Part shown: positions 42,674 through 52,412 of the stretch, one piece after another | Layout: the number at the start of each line of letters is the position of its first letter | Numbering within the stretch: the stretch's first letter is position 1 | Assembly: GCA_025210795.1 (NCBI GenBank) | Contig: JAOAQZ010000005.1 | Coordinates: 90,107 to 154,106, forward strand | Direction of reading: 5' to 3' | Length of the DNA: 64,000 nt | Source of the DNA: Cohaesibacter sp. | Lineage (GTDB): Bacteria > Pseudomonadota > Alphaproteobacteria > Rhizobiales > Cohaesibacteraceae | Notes under the pieces: generated by a model | What the model was told of the DNA's origin: nothing | Databases searched by the model: none | Seen by the model: only the letters and a program-made list of their open reading frames with translations | Program-made: the position numbers and the translations under genes

Positions 42674-43714
42674 ATGGGCTGGTCAATACGCATATATGTC
42701 GCGCAGTTTTTAAGCTTTTTACTTATGATTGTTGGTGTGACTAGTGGGGGGCAAGCTGCTCCTTTACCACTGCCTTTTGGGCAGGCAGAGGCTCCAAAGA
42801 TTGCTCTGGTGCGCTATGTCACGCGCGGTGAGTTTTTTACCTCTTATCTTGCTGGTGTAAGGCATCAGGCTGAAGCTTTAGGGGCAGAGCTCTTGGAGTT
42901 TGATGCTCGCCAGCAGCCCGCCCTTCAGTCACGGATGATAGATGAAGCGATTGCCAAGGGGGTTTCTGGCATCATACTGCAACATGGCAGGGGTAAATGG
43001 CTGACAGAGGCTGTTGAGCGCGCGCTTTCAGCCAACATTCCCGTTGTGGCTTTTGATGTGGATATGAAGCATGAGAAGATTCCGCAGATTGAGCAATCTG
43101 ACTCCGTTTTGTCGGAGTTGCTGATTGGGCAAATGCTTAAAGACAAGGGTTATCGTTTTAAGGTTGGCTATATTTCCGTGCCGGGGCCGGCTCCTCTTGA
43201 GCGGCGCGATATGGTTTGGCAGGATTTTAAAGAGGCCAATGAAGGGGTGCAGGAAGTTGCGAACTTTGGGTCGATGAAACAGCCAATTGCACGTTATATT
43301 GCTAATCAGGCTCGTGCTGTTTTGACCGCTAACCCTGATATTGAAGTGATTTTTGCGCCTTATGATGAATTTGCACGTGGGGCAAAGATTGCGGTGAAGG
43401 AAGCAGGCCTTGCAGATCAGATCAGGATCTATTCTGCGGATATCACCGATAGTGATATTGCCGAGATGCGTGAAGAGGGCTCGCCTTGGGTCGCAACTGC
43501 TGCTACCAATCCCCTGCTTTTGGGCAAGATTTGTGTCCGCTCTGTTGCCATGCTGATGGCGGGTGAGGATCCGGGCCACAAAATCGTGGTGGCTCCGCGT
43601 CTGATCACGCAAGAGCAGCTTAATGAGCTTGATATTCAGTCTCTTAAAGATCTGGCACGTAAAGTGCCCGCATTTGCCGATCAACCAATCGCACAGCCTG
43701 TCTGGATGCCGTAG
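42674..43714 (+). CDS. Orphan periplasmic sugar-binding protein (ribose/LacI-type fold)
   Basis: 346 residues from the ATG at 42674. A signal peptide (YVAQFLSFLLMIVGVTSGGQA) precedes a Peripla_BP_4 domain (IALVRYVTRGEFFTSYLAGVRHQAEALGAELLEFDARQQPALQSRMIDEAIAKGVSGIILQ...). No permease or ATPase is next to it, so it either serves a transporter elsewhere or acts as a periplasmic sensor or chemotaxis ligand carrier. The ligand is unknown. Confidence 0.75.
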   Translation: MGWSIRIYVAQFLSFLLMIVGVTSGGQAAPLPLPFGQAEAPKIALVRYVTRGEFFTSYLAGVRHQAEALGAELLEFDARQQPALQSRMIDEAIAKGVSGIILQHGRGKWLTEAVERALSANIPVVAFDVDMKHEKIPQIEQSDSVLSELLIGQMLKDKGYRFKVGYISVPGPAPLERRDMVWQDFKEANEGVQEVANFGSMKQPIARYIANQARAVLTANPDIEVIFAPYDEFARGAKIAVKEAGLADQIRIYSADITDSDIAEMREEGSPWVATAATNPLLLGKICVRSVAMLMAGEDPGHKIVVAPRLITQEQLNELDIQSLKDLARKVPAFADQPIAQPVWMP

Positions 43715-43739
43715 GAGAGCTGATAAAAGAGGGCGATTT

Positions 43740-44867
43740 CTAGTGTTTGTCGTGCGTGTTGTGAGGTTGAATGCGTGGCTGGTTGCCAAGGCGGCGGTCA
43801 AGGCTGACGGACTTGATGATGGCAAAGAGCTTTGAGCCTTTGCCCAGCTTGAGCCGTTTCCATGATTTTGTGGTAATTCTGGCCATCAGTTTGATTGCTC
43901 CGCAGGAGAGCTGGATATCGACATGCTGGTTGGCGTCCATGCGCCAGTCTTCGATGTTTACAGGTAGAATATTATTGGCGCTGATGGCCTCGGGTTTGAT
44001 GGTCGCGAGCATAACGTCTCGCGCCCGGATACGCAGGCGAATGGCTTCGTCAATATTCCCCGCAAGGGAGGTCAGCCATAGGGTGCCCCCGTCAAATTGC
44101 ACCTCGGTCATGCCGTTTTCGCTGTCTTGGGCGAGGATAGTGGCTGGAAAGGCTGTGCCAGCTTCAAAGCGACCGGTTAAGGGGAAGAGGTCAAGCCGGT
44201 TCATGACATCATGGACCGAGCCTTGGGCTGCAACCTTACCCTGATTGAGAAGCACCAGATGGTCGGCAAGGCGGGTGACTTCCGAAATGGAGTGGCTCAC
44301 ATAGAGAATGGGAATATTGCTCTCGTCCCGCAGCCGCTCAAGATGTGGCAGGATTTCGCGTTTTCGTCCCTGATCAAGGGCGGCGAGCGGTTCATCGAGT
44401 AAAATGAGAGATGGATTGGACAAAAGGGCCCGCCCCAAGGCAACCCGCTGCTTTTCGCCGCCCGACAGGTGAGCGGGATAGCGGTCCAGCAAATGGGTGA
44501 TATCAAGCAGTTTTGTTAGCGTATCAATCTCGTCCTGGGTGGGGGGCGACGTGCATCTTTTGGCGCCGAACAACAGATTTTTGCTGATTGTCATATGAGG
44601 AAAGAGGCGGGAATCCTGAAACATATAGGCGATTTTGCGCCGGTGTGTCGGGATATTGATCCCCTTCTTTGAGCAATAGAGCAGCTTGCCATCAAGCTCG
44701 ATATGCCCCTCTTGCGGGGTGATCAGACCGGCAATGGCATTGATAGCAAGGGATTTGCCTGCACCGGAAGGGCCAAAGAGAGCGGTCAGGCCTCCAGCCT
44801 CCAGATCAAAGGCGAGATCAAGGTCAAAGTCACCTGCTTTGTGATTGATCGAGACGGACAGGCTCAT
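43740..44867 (-). CDS. modC: Molybdate ABC transporter ATP-binding protein
   Basis: 375 residues. Walker A GPSGAGKSL, signature LSGGEKQR and Walker B ILLDEPLAALD are present, followed by a C-terminal TOBE/Mop-like domain (IRLRIRARDVMLATIKPEAISANNILP... VDIQLSCGAIKLMARIT) that binds molybdate in this family. It overlaps modB by 4 nt. The C-terminal tail is His-rich (HNTHDKH). Confidence 0.92.
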   Translation of the reverse strand: MSLSVSINHKAGDFDLDLAFDLEAGGLTALFGPSGAGKSLAINAIAGLITPQEGHIELDGKLLYCSKKGINIPTHRRKIAYMFQDSRLFPHMTISKNLLFGAKRCTSPPTQDEIDTLTKLLDITHLLDRYPAHLSGGEKQRVALGRALLSNPSLILLDEPLAALDQGRKREILPHLERLRDESNIPILYVSHSISEVTRLADHLVLLNQGKVAAQGSVHDVMNRLDLFPLTGRFEAGTAFPATILAQDSENGMTEVQFDGGTLWLTSLAGNIDEAIRLRIRARDVMLATIKPEAISANNILPVNIEDWRMDANQHVDIQLSCGAIKLMARITTKSWKRLKLGKGSKLFAIIKSVSLDRRLGNQPRIQPHNTHDKH

Positions 44868-45559
44868 CGGCTCATCCTTTGCTTGACTTTCCTTGCTGCC
44901 ATTTCAGACAAGACAAGGCCGGCAAAGGCAAGGCCGATGGCGAGAATGACGAGCCGTGCCGCTGCTGCCTCGCCGCCGGGGGTCTGGATGGCGGAATAGA
45001 TGGCAAGGGGCAGGGTGCGGGTTTCGCCAGGGATGTTGGATACAAAGGTGATAATGGCCCCAAATTCCCCCAAACTTGCCGCAAAGGCGGTGATGGCCCC
45101 TGCAAAAAGGCCCGGGAGTGCCAGCGGCAGGGTGATTGAGAAAAAGCGGTCGATTGGTCCTGCCCCCAGCGTTTGGGCTGCTTCCATCAGGCCCGGATCA
45201 ATGCTCTCCATGGCCAGCCGGATGGCGCGGACCTGAAAAGGAAAGGTGACAATGGCTGCAGCCAAGGCAGCCCCAGTCCATGAAAAGGCAAACTGGAGAT
45301 TGAAGGTTTCAAGCAGCCATGCGCCCAAGGGGGCGCGCGTGCCAAAGGTAACAAGCAGAAGATAGCCCATCACAACAGGGGGCAGGATAAGCGGCAGATG
45401 GACAATGCCATCCAATATGGCTTTGCCGGGAAAAGGGGGGCGGGCCAGAATATAGGCAATCACCACTGCAAAGGGCAAAGCGGCCAGAATGGCGATGCTT
45501 GATATTTTCAAGCTCAGGCTCAGGGCCTCTATCTCCAAGGGGGAAATCCAATTTGTCAT
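44864..45559 (-). CDS. modB: Molybdate ABC transporter permease
   Basis: 231 residues with five to six membrane helices and the EAA loop (LMEAAQTLGAGPIDRFFSITLPLALPG). Family-typical LPLILPPVVMGYLLL is present. It forms the homodimeric channel of ModB2C2 and lies between modA (35 nt upstream) and modC. Confidence 0.93.
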   Translation of the reverse strand: MTNWISPLEIEALSLSLKISSIAILAALPFAVVIAYILARPPFPGKAILDGIVHLPLILPPVVMGYLLLVTFGTRAPLGAWLLETFNLQFAFSWTGAALAAAIVTFPFQVRAIRLAMESIDPGLMEAAQTLGAGPIDRFFSITLPLALPGLFAGAITAFAASLGEFGAIITFVSNIPGETRTLPLAIYSAIQTPGGEAAAARLVILAIGLAFAGLVLSEMAARKVKQRMSR

Positions 45560-45594
45560 GGTCAGGAGAAAAGCCTCGCCTTTTGCCCATCAGC

Positions 45595-46449
45595 TCAGTT
45601 TGTAAGTTTAGAGTCTAGAATGGTGAAACCATAGCGCTTGAACAAGCGCAATCCGTCTTTTGAGGTCAAAAAATCCAGAAAATCCTGTGCGCGGCTGTTT
45701 TGGCTATGGCGCGGAATGGCAAAAGCATAGCGGATGGGTGTGGCTTGTGGTGTAAAGCGGTGGAGGATGGTACTGCTCTTACTCAAAATAGCATCAGTTT
45801 TATAGACAATCCCCAAAGGTGCTTGCCCTCGCTCGACCAGTGCAAGTGCGGCGCGGGCATTGTCGGTGCGGGCGATTTTGCGTTCAAGATGATCCCACAA
45901 TCCCAGCGCCTGAAGGCTCTCTTTAGCGTAAAGCCCTGCAGGGACATGATCGGGATCGCCAAGGGCGATACGGCCGCGCGGGCCGAGGATTTTCGCGATG
46001 TCACTTGTTTGCAGAACTGGAAGCTCTGGCCAGTTCGTGGCACTATCAGCGATTAGTACCAATTGGTTGCCGATGGGGTCCGTGCGGCTGCCTTTGCGGA
46101 TCAAATCCTGCTTGCCGAGATAATCCATCCATCTGACATTGGCCGAGAGGAAAATATCAGCCGGTGCCCCTGTTTCTATCTGGCGGGCAAGGGAGGAGGA
46201 GGAGGCCGCGGACAGGCGGACCTTGGTCCCTGTTTTTTGCGAAAAGAGTGTGGCAGCTTCCTGCGCAACAGGCTCAAGGCTTGCCGCTGCAAAGATAGTA
46301 AGAGGTCTGGCCATCACAGAGGCAGGCTGCATGATTGCAACAAAGGCCAGCAACACCAGCGCATAGGCAAAAGACGGCAGGCCGGGGATACTGCTTTTTT
46401 CCTTTTTCCTTTGATGGGGTTGCTGCTGTGTCATTGGTCTCTCATTCAA
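45595..46449 (-). CDS. modA: Molybdate-binding periplasmic protein
   Basis: 284 residues, or 279 from the second ATG. A signal peptide lies after a charged N-terminus (FAYALVLLAFVAIMQPASVMA). The mature part begins PLTIFAAASLEPVAQEAATLF, with the ModA ligand loops (AASSSSLARQIETGAPADIFLSA and ALGDPDHVPAGLYAKESLQ). It captures molybdate and perhaps tungstate. No ModE-type regulator is in the window. Confidence 0.92.
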   Translation of the reverse strand: MNERPMTQQQPHQRKKEKSSIPGLPSFAYALVLLAFVAIMQPASVMARPLTIFAAASLEPVAQEAATLFSQKTGTKVRLSAASSSSLARQIETGAPADIFLSANVRWMDYLGKQDLIRKGSRTDPIGNQLVLIADSATNWPELPVLQTSDIAKILGPRGRIALGDPDHVPAGLYAKESLQALGLWDHLERKIARTDNARAALALVERGQAPLGIVYKTDAILSKSSTILHRFTPQATPIRYAFAIPRHSQNSRAQDFLDFLTSKDGLRLFKRYGFTILDSKLTN

Positions 46450-46673
46450 GCCGCTCTGTGCTTAACCTATCGCTGCTTTGGCGAAAATTCCATTTGGGCT
46501 TTCTGTCAAGTCGGGCGCTCTTTGGCGCAGCTTGCTTGGTTTTGATCTGCCTCTCCATGTCTTAAATCAAGGCCTGTCTTGTTCTGTGCGGAAAAACACT
46601 CTTTCCAGAATTGGGCAAGATCTTGGCGGGCACCTGCATTATGCTTGGGCCAAATGATGTAAGGAGAGGATTT

Positions 46674-48839
46674 ATGGCTCATTATCTGCCTGTCGGGCGT
46701 TTGCAAATTGATGAAGCGTTCAAAACATTTGTAGAGCAGGAGCTGCTTGCAGGCCTGCCGGTGACGGCAGAGGCCCTATGGAGTGGTGTCGATGCTCTGG
46801 CCCATGACCTTGCTTCAGAAAATAAAGCCCTGCTCGCCAAGCGTGAGGCTTTGCAAAGCCAGCTGGATGAGTGGCATAAAGCCAATCCCGGTCCGATTGT
46901 AGATATGCCAGCCTATCAGGCCTTTTTGAAAGAGATCGGCTATCTGGCGGACGAAGTTGCTGATTTCTCCATTGCCACGGGTAATGTTGATGCCGAGATT
47001 GCAACCATTGCCGGTGCCCAGCTGGTGGTGCCGGTGATGAATGCGCGCTATGCCCTTAATGCTGCCAATGCGCGCTGGGGCTCATTATATGATGCGCTTT
47101 ATGGCACCGATGCGATTTCGCAAGAGGGCGGTGCGGAAAGTGCTGGTGGTTATAATCCGGTTCGCGGTGACAAAGTGATCGCTTGGGGGCGGGCTTTCCT
47201 TGATAAGGCGGTGCCTCTTGCCTCTGGCTCTCATGCTGATGCCAGCGCTTATAGCATCAAGGATGGATCTCTTGTTGTCTCCACGTCTCAAGGCGATGTA
47301 GAGCTTGCCGATCCTTCCGCCTTTGTGGGCTTTGTGGGTGAGCAGGATGCGCCTGAAAAACTTCTGCTGGTTCATCACGGGCTTCATATCGAGCTTGTGT
47401 TTGATGCAACCCATCCGGTTGGTAAGGGTGATAAAGCCTCTATTGCGGATATTGTGCTTGAATCGGCCATTTCCACCATTATGGATTGCGAGGATTCGGT
47501 GGCAGCTGTCGATGCGCCGGACAAGATTTTGGCCTATCGCAACTGGCTTGGCCTGATGAAAGGGGATTTGGCTGAAGAGGTTGTAAAAGGCGGCAAGAGC
47601 CTGAAGCGCGTTCTGAATCCTGACCGCAGCTATTCTACTTCTAACGGTGAGGGCCTCACTTTGCCGGGCCGTGCTTTGATGCTGGTGCGCAATGTCGGGC
47701 ATTTGATGACCAACCCCACTATCTTGCTTGAAGACGGGTCGGAAATTCCCGAAGGCATGATGGATGCGGTCTTTACCGCGCTTGGCTCTATGCATGATCT
47801 GGCGCGCCAAGGGGTGAATGCCAATTCGCGCAAGGGCTCGATTTACATCGTCAAGCCAAAGATGCATGGCCCTGAGGAAGTGGCGTTTGCTGTGAAGCTG
47901 TTTGGCCGTGTGGAAGAGATGCTCGGCCTGCCTTATGCCACCATGAAAATGGGTATTATGGATGAAGAGCGCCGCACTTCTGCCAATCTTAAAAACTGCA
48001 TTCATGCAGCCAAAGAGCGGGTGGTCTTCATCAATACCGGTTTCCTTGATCGCACCGGAGATGAAATGCATACGGCCATGTGGGCCGGAGCGATGATCCC
48101 CAAAGGTGAGATGAAGGCAACGGCGTGGATCCAGTCCTATGAGAATCGCAATGTAGATATTGGCCTTGCCTGCGGTCTTTCCGGTAAGGCGCAGATTGGT
48201 AAGGGCATGTGGGCGATGCCTGATTTGATGGCAGATATGCTGGAGCAGAAAATCGGCCATCCAAAATCCGGAGCCAACACCGCATGGGTGCCAAGCCCGA
48301 CGGCTGCCACCCTGCATGCGACCCATTATCACGAAGTGGATGTTTTTGCAGTTCAGGCCGAGATTGCGAAGCGTGAGACCGGAAGTCTTGATGATCTTCT
48401 GACCATTCCGGTTGCCCGCGAGACCAACTGGCCGGATGATCTGGTGCAGCGCGAGCTTGATAACAATGCCCAAGGTATTTTGGGCTATGTTGTGCGCTGG
48501 GTGGATCAGGGGGTCGGCTGTTCCAAGGTGCCCGACATCAACAATGTTGGTTTGATGGAAGATCGGGCAACCTTGCGGATTTCTTCCCAGCATATGGCCA
48601 ACTGGCTGGCCCATGGTATCGTGACCAGGGAGCAGGTCATGGAGACGCTCAAGCGTATGGCTGCGGTGGTGGATGAGCAGAATCAGGGAGATGCTGCCTA
48701 TCGTCCAATGGCGGCTGATTTTGAGGCATCAGTGGCCTTCCAAGCAGCCTGTGAGTTGGTTTTTGACGGAGTTGTACAACCCTCGGGTTATACCGAGCCC
48801 ATTTTGCATAAGCGCCGCCAAGAAGCCAAGCTTGGCTGA
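46674..48839 (+). CDS. glcB: Malate synthase G
   Basis: 721 residues from the ATG at 46674, which has AAGGAGAG upstream; this length equals typical malate synthase G. Family segments include [22 protein letters not shown]-like [31 protein letters not shown] and [14 protein letters not shown]. It condenses glyoxylate with acetyl-CoA to malate in the glyoxylate or glycolate pathway. Isocitrate lyase is not in the window. The gene is monocistronic with its own terminator. Confidence 0.96.
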   Translation: MAHYLPVGRLQIDEAFKTFVEQELLAGLPVTAEALWSGVDALAHDLASENKALLAKREALQSQLDEWHKANPGPIVDMPAYQAFLKEIGYLADEVADFSIATGNVDAEIATIAGAQLVVPVMNARYALNAANARWGSLYDALYGTDAISQEGGAESAGGYNPVRGDKVIAWGRAFLDKAVPLASGSHADASAYSIKDGSLVVSTSQGDVELADPSAFVGFVGEQDAPEKLLLVHHGLHIELVFDATHPVGKGDKASIADIVLESAISTIMDCEDSVAAVDAPDKILAYRNWLGLMKGDLAEEVVKGGKSLKRVLNPDRSYSTSNGEGLTLPGRALMLVRNVGHLMTNPTILLEDGSEIPEGMMDAVFTALGSMHDLARQGVNANSRKGSIYIVKPKMHGPEEVAFAVKLFGRVEEMLGLPYATMKMGIMDEERRTSANLKNCIHAAKERVVFINTGFLDRTGDEMHTAMWAGAMIPKGEMKATAWIQSYENRNVDIGLACGLSGKAQIGKGMWAMPDLMADMLEQKIGHPKSGANTAWVPSPTAATLHATHYHEVDVFAVQAEIAKRETGSLDDLLTIPVARETNWPDDLVQRELDNNAQGILGYVVRWVDQGVGCSKVPDINNVGLMEDRATLRISSQHMANWLAHGIVTREQVMETLKRMAAVVDEQNQGDAAYRPMAADFEASVAFQAACELVFDGVVQPSGYTEPILHKRRQEAKLG

Positions 48840-48860
48840 TTTCTGCCAGATTTTGCGAGA

Positions 48861-48887
48861 AAAGGTCGGGTTTTCCGGCCTTTTTTT
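48861..48887 (+). terminator. Terminator of glcB
   Basis: AAAGGTCGGG and CCGGCCTTT-type arms (with a G-T pair) and a run of seven T, 22 bp after the stop. Confidence 0.8.
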
Positions 48888-48984
48888 ATGCTTTATGATT
48901 AGGTGTAAAAAATATAATTGCAACTTTTAAGTTTATTTTCTATCTCTATTCATAGTTTGTTAACCAATGATGTTGGGGTAGATT

Positions 48985-49725
48985 ATGAAAAGATGGGTGA
49001 TGATAATTTTGGCGCTGGCCTTATCGGGCTGCGCGCGCAATGCGTTTGTTAATCTGGAAAATGCTCCGGTTAGCAATGGCAATATCAATTCGCGGCAAGT
49101 GGTGTTTGGGGATGTGTTGCTGCTGAACAGGGAAAGCGGTACTTTTAATTATCTGGGCAATTTGATTCGGGATCAAAATCCGCAAGGGGGCGACGATCCG
49201 CTTAAGACAAGGCGGATTAATAAAGGCAATTACACGGCCTATGCATCGGATGATATCGCTGTGGAGTTGAGTGGCAATTTCAAGGGGATTGAGGCTCAGG
49301 CCAAGGCGCAGGTTGCCAGCTCTATCAAATTTAACATGGAAGAGACGGTTCAGGATCGTTTCGTCTATCCCCTTGAGGTCCTCAATGCCAAAGAAGTGGT
49401 TCAGTTCCGCTCAAGTCTGGCCCCTTATGCGGATGATAAATATCGCTTCCTGTTCATCAATGAAGCTTTTTCGGGCAAGGATATCGAATATAGCTTTAAT
49501 GGCGGTAAGCAGGATGGAGCCTCGATTAAACTGAAAGTGGCAGGTCGGGGATTTAAAGCCCATTTCAAAAACGGCTCGTCGATCAAGTGCCAGGGCCAGC
49601 AAAGCAGCTGCATTGTCCGCTCGCAAATCTGGCGACTTGTTCGCACGTCAGGCGGGGCGACCGGTCTCAAATTCCTGCTTGATACAGACGCCGAAGCCAA
49701 TATCGTTTTTCAGCAAGGGCTATAA
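48985..49725 (+). CDS. Putative lipoprotein of unknown function
   Basis: 246 residues. A signal sequence ends in a lipobox ALSGC (MKRWVMIILALALSGC). The mature part is beta-rich with no known domain; two cysteines late in the sequence (KCQGQQSSCIV) could form a disulfide. GGGG lies upstream of the ATG. The gene is flanked by terminators, so it is transcribed alone. Not recognised beyond being exported. Confidence 0.65.
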   Translation: MKRWVMIILALALSGCARNAFVNLENAPVSNGNINSRQVVFGDVLLLNRESGTFNYLGNLIRDQNPQGGDDPLKTRRINKGNYTAYASDDIAVELSGNFKGIEAQAKAQVASSIKFNMEETVQDRFVYPLEVLNAKEVVQFRSSLAPYADDKYRFLFINEAFSGKDIEYSFNGGKQDGASIKLKVAGRGFKAHFKNGSSIKCQGQQSSCIVRSQIWRLVRTSGGATGLKFLLDTDAEANIVFQQGL

Positions 49726-49727
49726 TG

Positions 49728-49756
49728 AAAAAGGCCGGGTTTTCTGGCCTTTTTTT
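49728..49756 (+). terminator. Terminator of the lipoprotein gene
   Basis: AAAGGCC/GGCCTTT stem and a T-tract directly after the stop codon. Confidence 0.8.
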
Positions 49757-49817
49757 GTTTGTGTACATCTATTTTAAAACACATCTATTTCGGTAATTGA
49801 CAAGAAAATACAAAAGG

Positions 49818-49840
49818 AAAGGCCGGATTTTTCGGCCTTT
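49818..49840 (+). terminator. Second terminator-like stem before frmA
   Basis: AAAGGCCG/CGGCCTTT stem with T-rich loop and short T-tract. It is very similar in sequence to the preceding terminator and to that of glcB. Confidence 0.6.
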
Positions 49841-49947
49841 TGTCGTCTTCTTTGAGTGTGGTGACGGATTTTGCGTTGGTGCTGGTCAATTCTTCGGTTA
49901 CGGTGTTGGTCTCAAACATTAGATATTTTTGATCGGGGAGGGATTTT

Positions 49948-51057
49948 ATGGATGTAAGAGCAGCAGTTGCCTATAAGGCAGGAGCACCACTTAGCATCGA
50001 GACTGTGCAGCTGGATGGCCCGCGTGACGGCGAGGTTCTGGTTGAGATTATGGCCACCGGAGTGTGCCATACCGATGCGTTCACCCTGTCAGGGGATGAC
50101 CCTGAAGGTTTGTTCCCCGCAATTCTGGGCCATGAAGGGGCCGGAATTGTGCGTGCTGTGGGCAAGGGTGTGACATCTGTTGCTGAAGGGGACCATGTTA
50201 TCCCTCTTTACACGCCAGAATGCCGCGAATGCGATTATTGCCTGCATCCCAAGACAAATTTGTGTCAGGCCATTCGAGAGACCCAAGGGCAAGGCCTGAT
50301 GCCTGATGGCACCAGTCGTTTTTCCATCGGTGGTGAGAAAATCCATCATTATATGGGCACCTCGACCTTCTCCAACTTTACGGTGCTGCCTGAAATTGCG
50401 GTTGCCAAAATCCGTAAAGATGCGCCCTTTGACAAGGTTTGCTATATCGGGTGTGGTGTGACCACCGGAATTGGCGCTGTGATCCATACCGCAGGTGTGG
50501 AGATTGGTTCCAATGTTGTGGTGTTCGGTCTTGGCGGTATTGGGCTTAATGTTATTCAGGGTGCCCGCCTTGCTGGCGCTAACAAGATTGTTGGCGTTGA
50601 TATCAATCCAAGCAAGCGTGCTTTGGCCGAAGCTTACGGCATGACCCATTTTGTCAATCCCAAGGAAGTTGAAGGGGATCTGGTTCCCTATCTGGTAAGT
50701 TTGACCGATGGCGGTGCCGATTATTCCTTTGATGCAACGGGCAATGTGCATGTGATGCGCGATGCTTTGGAATGCTGCCATAAAGGCTGGGGCGAGAGCA
50801 TTATCATTGGTGTTGCCGGTGCGGGGCAGGAAATTTCCACCCGTCCGTTCCAACTGGGCACCGGGCGCTCCTGGCGCGGGACTGCCTTTGGCGGTGCACG
50901 TGGCCGGACCGATGTGCCAAAGATCGTTGACTGGTATATGGAAGGCAAGATCGATATCGATCAGATGATAACCCATGTCATGCCGCTCGATGAGATCAAT
51001 ACAGCCTTTGATCTGATGCATGAGGGCAAGTCTATCCGCTCGGTCATCACCTTCTGA
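49948..51057 (+). CDS. frmA: S-(hydroxymethyl)glutathione dehydrogenase (class III alcohol dehydrogenase)
   Basis: 369 residues. Catalytic zinc ligands C40 (GVCHTD) and H62 (LGHEGAG) and the structural zinc cysteines C92, C95, C98 and C106 (CRECDYCLHPKTNLC) are all present. The Rossmann motif FGLGGIGLNV is near residue 195. It oxidises the formaldehyde-glutathione adduct to S-formylglutathione with NAD. The fghA gene 1.4 kb downstream completes the pathway. GGGGAGGG precedes the start. Confidence 0.95.
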   Translation: MDVRAAVAYKAGAPLSIETVQLDGPRDGEVLVEIMATGVCHTDAFTLSGDDPEGLFPAILGHEGAGIVRAVGKGVTSVAEGDHVIPLYTPECRECDYCLHPKTNLCQAIRETQGQGLMPDGTSRFSIGGEKIHHYMGTSTFSNFTVLPEIAVAKIRKDAPFDKVCYIGCGVTTGIGAVIHTAGVEIGSNVVVFGLGGIGLNVIQGARLAGANKIVGVDINPSKRALAEAYGMTHFVNPKEVEGDLVPYLVSLTDGGADYSFDATGNVHVMRDALECCHKGWGESIIIGVAGAGQEISTRPFQLGTGRSWRGTAFGGARGRTDVPKIVDWYMEGKIDIDQMITHVMPLDEINTAFDLMHEGKSIRSVITF

Positions 51058-51279
51058 TCGGGAGAATTTGACAAATTTCAAGAAAAGAAATGGCTGGTAC
51101 AGTGTGCTAGCCATTTTTTATGCCAGATTGAGAAGCAAGGGATTGCCAAAAGAGCAAAAGAGGAAGACACTTTCTTTAGAACCCAAGGAGACTTCCACAG
51201 ATCCGATCGGGCTTTTTATGGATCAAGGAGGCAATACTTGGTCTGGGCGATTGGATTACTGGAAGTAAAGGGGTGTTTG

Positions 51280-52092
51280 ATGATTTTTCTTGATGCGGTA
51301 AAAGCTCTCTCACCACGCTTGCCAAAGCGTGGTTTTTGGACGCTGGCCTGTAGTGCGCTGCTTGCTGGCGGGATGTGGCTGGCTCCAACCAAGACTGTGG
51401 AGGCTGCGCAGGATACTCCCTTCTTTACCGGGGTATGGGAATTACGGGATGGCTCTGGTGTTCGGCCGCTGGTGATGAGTGACTGGCTGGTCTTTGATGG
51501 CAAATTGCCGCGCATTTGGCTTTACATGCGCCAAGGCTCTATTCCCGGTGAGCGCTATCAGTTTTATGCGCGCAATGTCTCGGTCAATGGCTTGTCGAAA
51601 GCCCTTGTTGATGTGGCCAAGATTGACGACACACATATGCTCTATCAATTATCCGTTGGCGGTCAGGTGCTGGAAAAGGGGGAGGCACGGCGCTTGTCTG
51701 TTCCCAATGCTGACGGGTCCTGTCTTGCGGTTGATACCGAACTGAAAGATTTGCTGGGTTCCTGGCAGGTGGTTGAGCGGGGCAAGAAAAAGCGCATGCT
51801 GAAATTGTCTGAAACCCAGTTGCAGCTTGATGGCAAAAAACAGTCTGTTGAGAGCCGTCTTTTGCGCACGGGACAGATTGGCCTTACGGTGAATGGTGCG
51901 CCCTTTGCGATGTTTACCGATGCGGGAGGCGATTATGCCGTGCTGCAAATTTTGCCAACCGGCACCCCGGCCTTTACTGGCGGTCCGATTGGTCAGCATA
52001 CTACCTTTGCACAAGAGATTATTGTAAGGCGGCCCAAAGGGCGCTGTGATGCAGCGATCAAGGGGCGGCTTAAATTGATGGGTAAGAAATAG
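51280..52092 (+). CDS. Secreted protein of unknown function between frmA and fghA
   Basis: 270 residues from the ATG at 51280 (AAAGGGG about 6 nt upstream). A signal peptide (FWTLACSALLAGGMWLAPTKTVEAAQ) is followed by a beta-rich domain with FFTGVWELRDGSGVRPLVMSDW and a second repeat-like LKDLLGSWQVVERGKKKRML. The two GxW segments could mark two lipocalin-like or duplicated domains. No catalytic motif. Its presence between two formaldehyde genes may be chance. Confidence 0.6.
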   Translation: MIFLDAVKALSPRLPKRGFWTLACSALLAGGMWLAPTKTVEAAQDTPFFTGVWELRDGSGVRPLVMSDWLVFDGKLPRIWLYMRQGSIPGERYQFYARNVSVNGLSKALVDVAKIDDTHMLYQLSVGGQVLEKGEARRLSVPNADGSCLAVDTELKDLLGSWQVVERGKKKRMLKLSETQLQLDGKKQSVESRLLRTGQIGLTVNGAPFAMFTDAGGDYAVLQILPTGTPAFTGGPIGQHTTFAQEIIVRRPKGRCDAAIKGRLKLMGKK

Positions 52093-52130
52093 CCCTTCAA
52101 TAAACTGACAGAAAGATCTGGCAGAAAGAC

Positions 52131-52178
52131 AGGATAGATCTATCCTTTATGAGGCGAGTTCTGTATTCGGGCTCGCCT
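52131..52178. terminator. Palindrome and terminator-like hairpin upstream of fghA
   Basis: A perfect 16-bp palindrome AGGATAGATCTATCCT (52131-52146) is followed by an AGGCGAG/CTCGCCT stem (52152-52178) and TTCTTTA. The stem probably ends transcription of the secreted-protein gene. The remaining bases up to 52,412 hold no supportable gene and should contain the fghA promoter. Confidence 0.55.
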
Positions 52179-52412
52179 TCTTTATGGGATTGGCGCAAAT
52201 GCAAGTCTTGTGCGAGCTGGTGGAGATGCTTTCTATCCCGTTCAATTTCTGGCCAAAGAGCGTTTGGTGCTTGCACGCCAAGGTGCAAAATGCTCTATCT
52301 TATTGTTTTAAGGTCTGTTCTGCTAAAGATTTGCAGCAAGCGCCACATGATTTTGAGCAATTATCCATGCCCTTTTAAAAGGTGGGCAATGTTAAAAGAG
52401 GGATGCCAAGCG

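Noticed and set aside
47085..48614. A 509-codon open frame opposite glcB
   Set aside because: Same pattern as the antisense frame of icd: long because of codon bias in the real gene, no domain, no plausible start signal.
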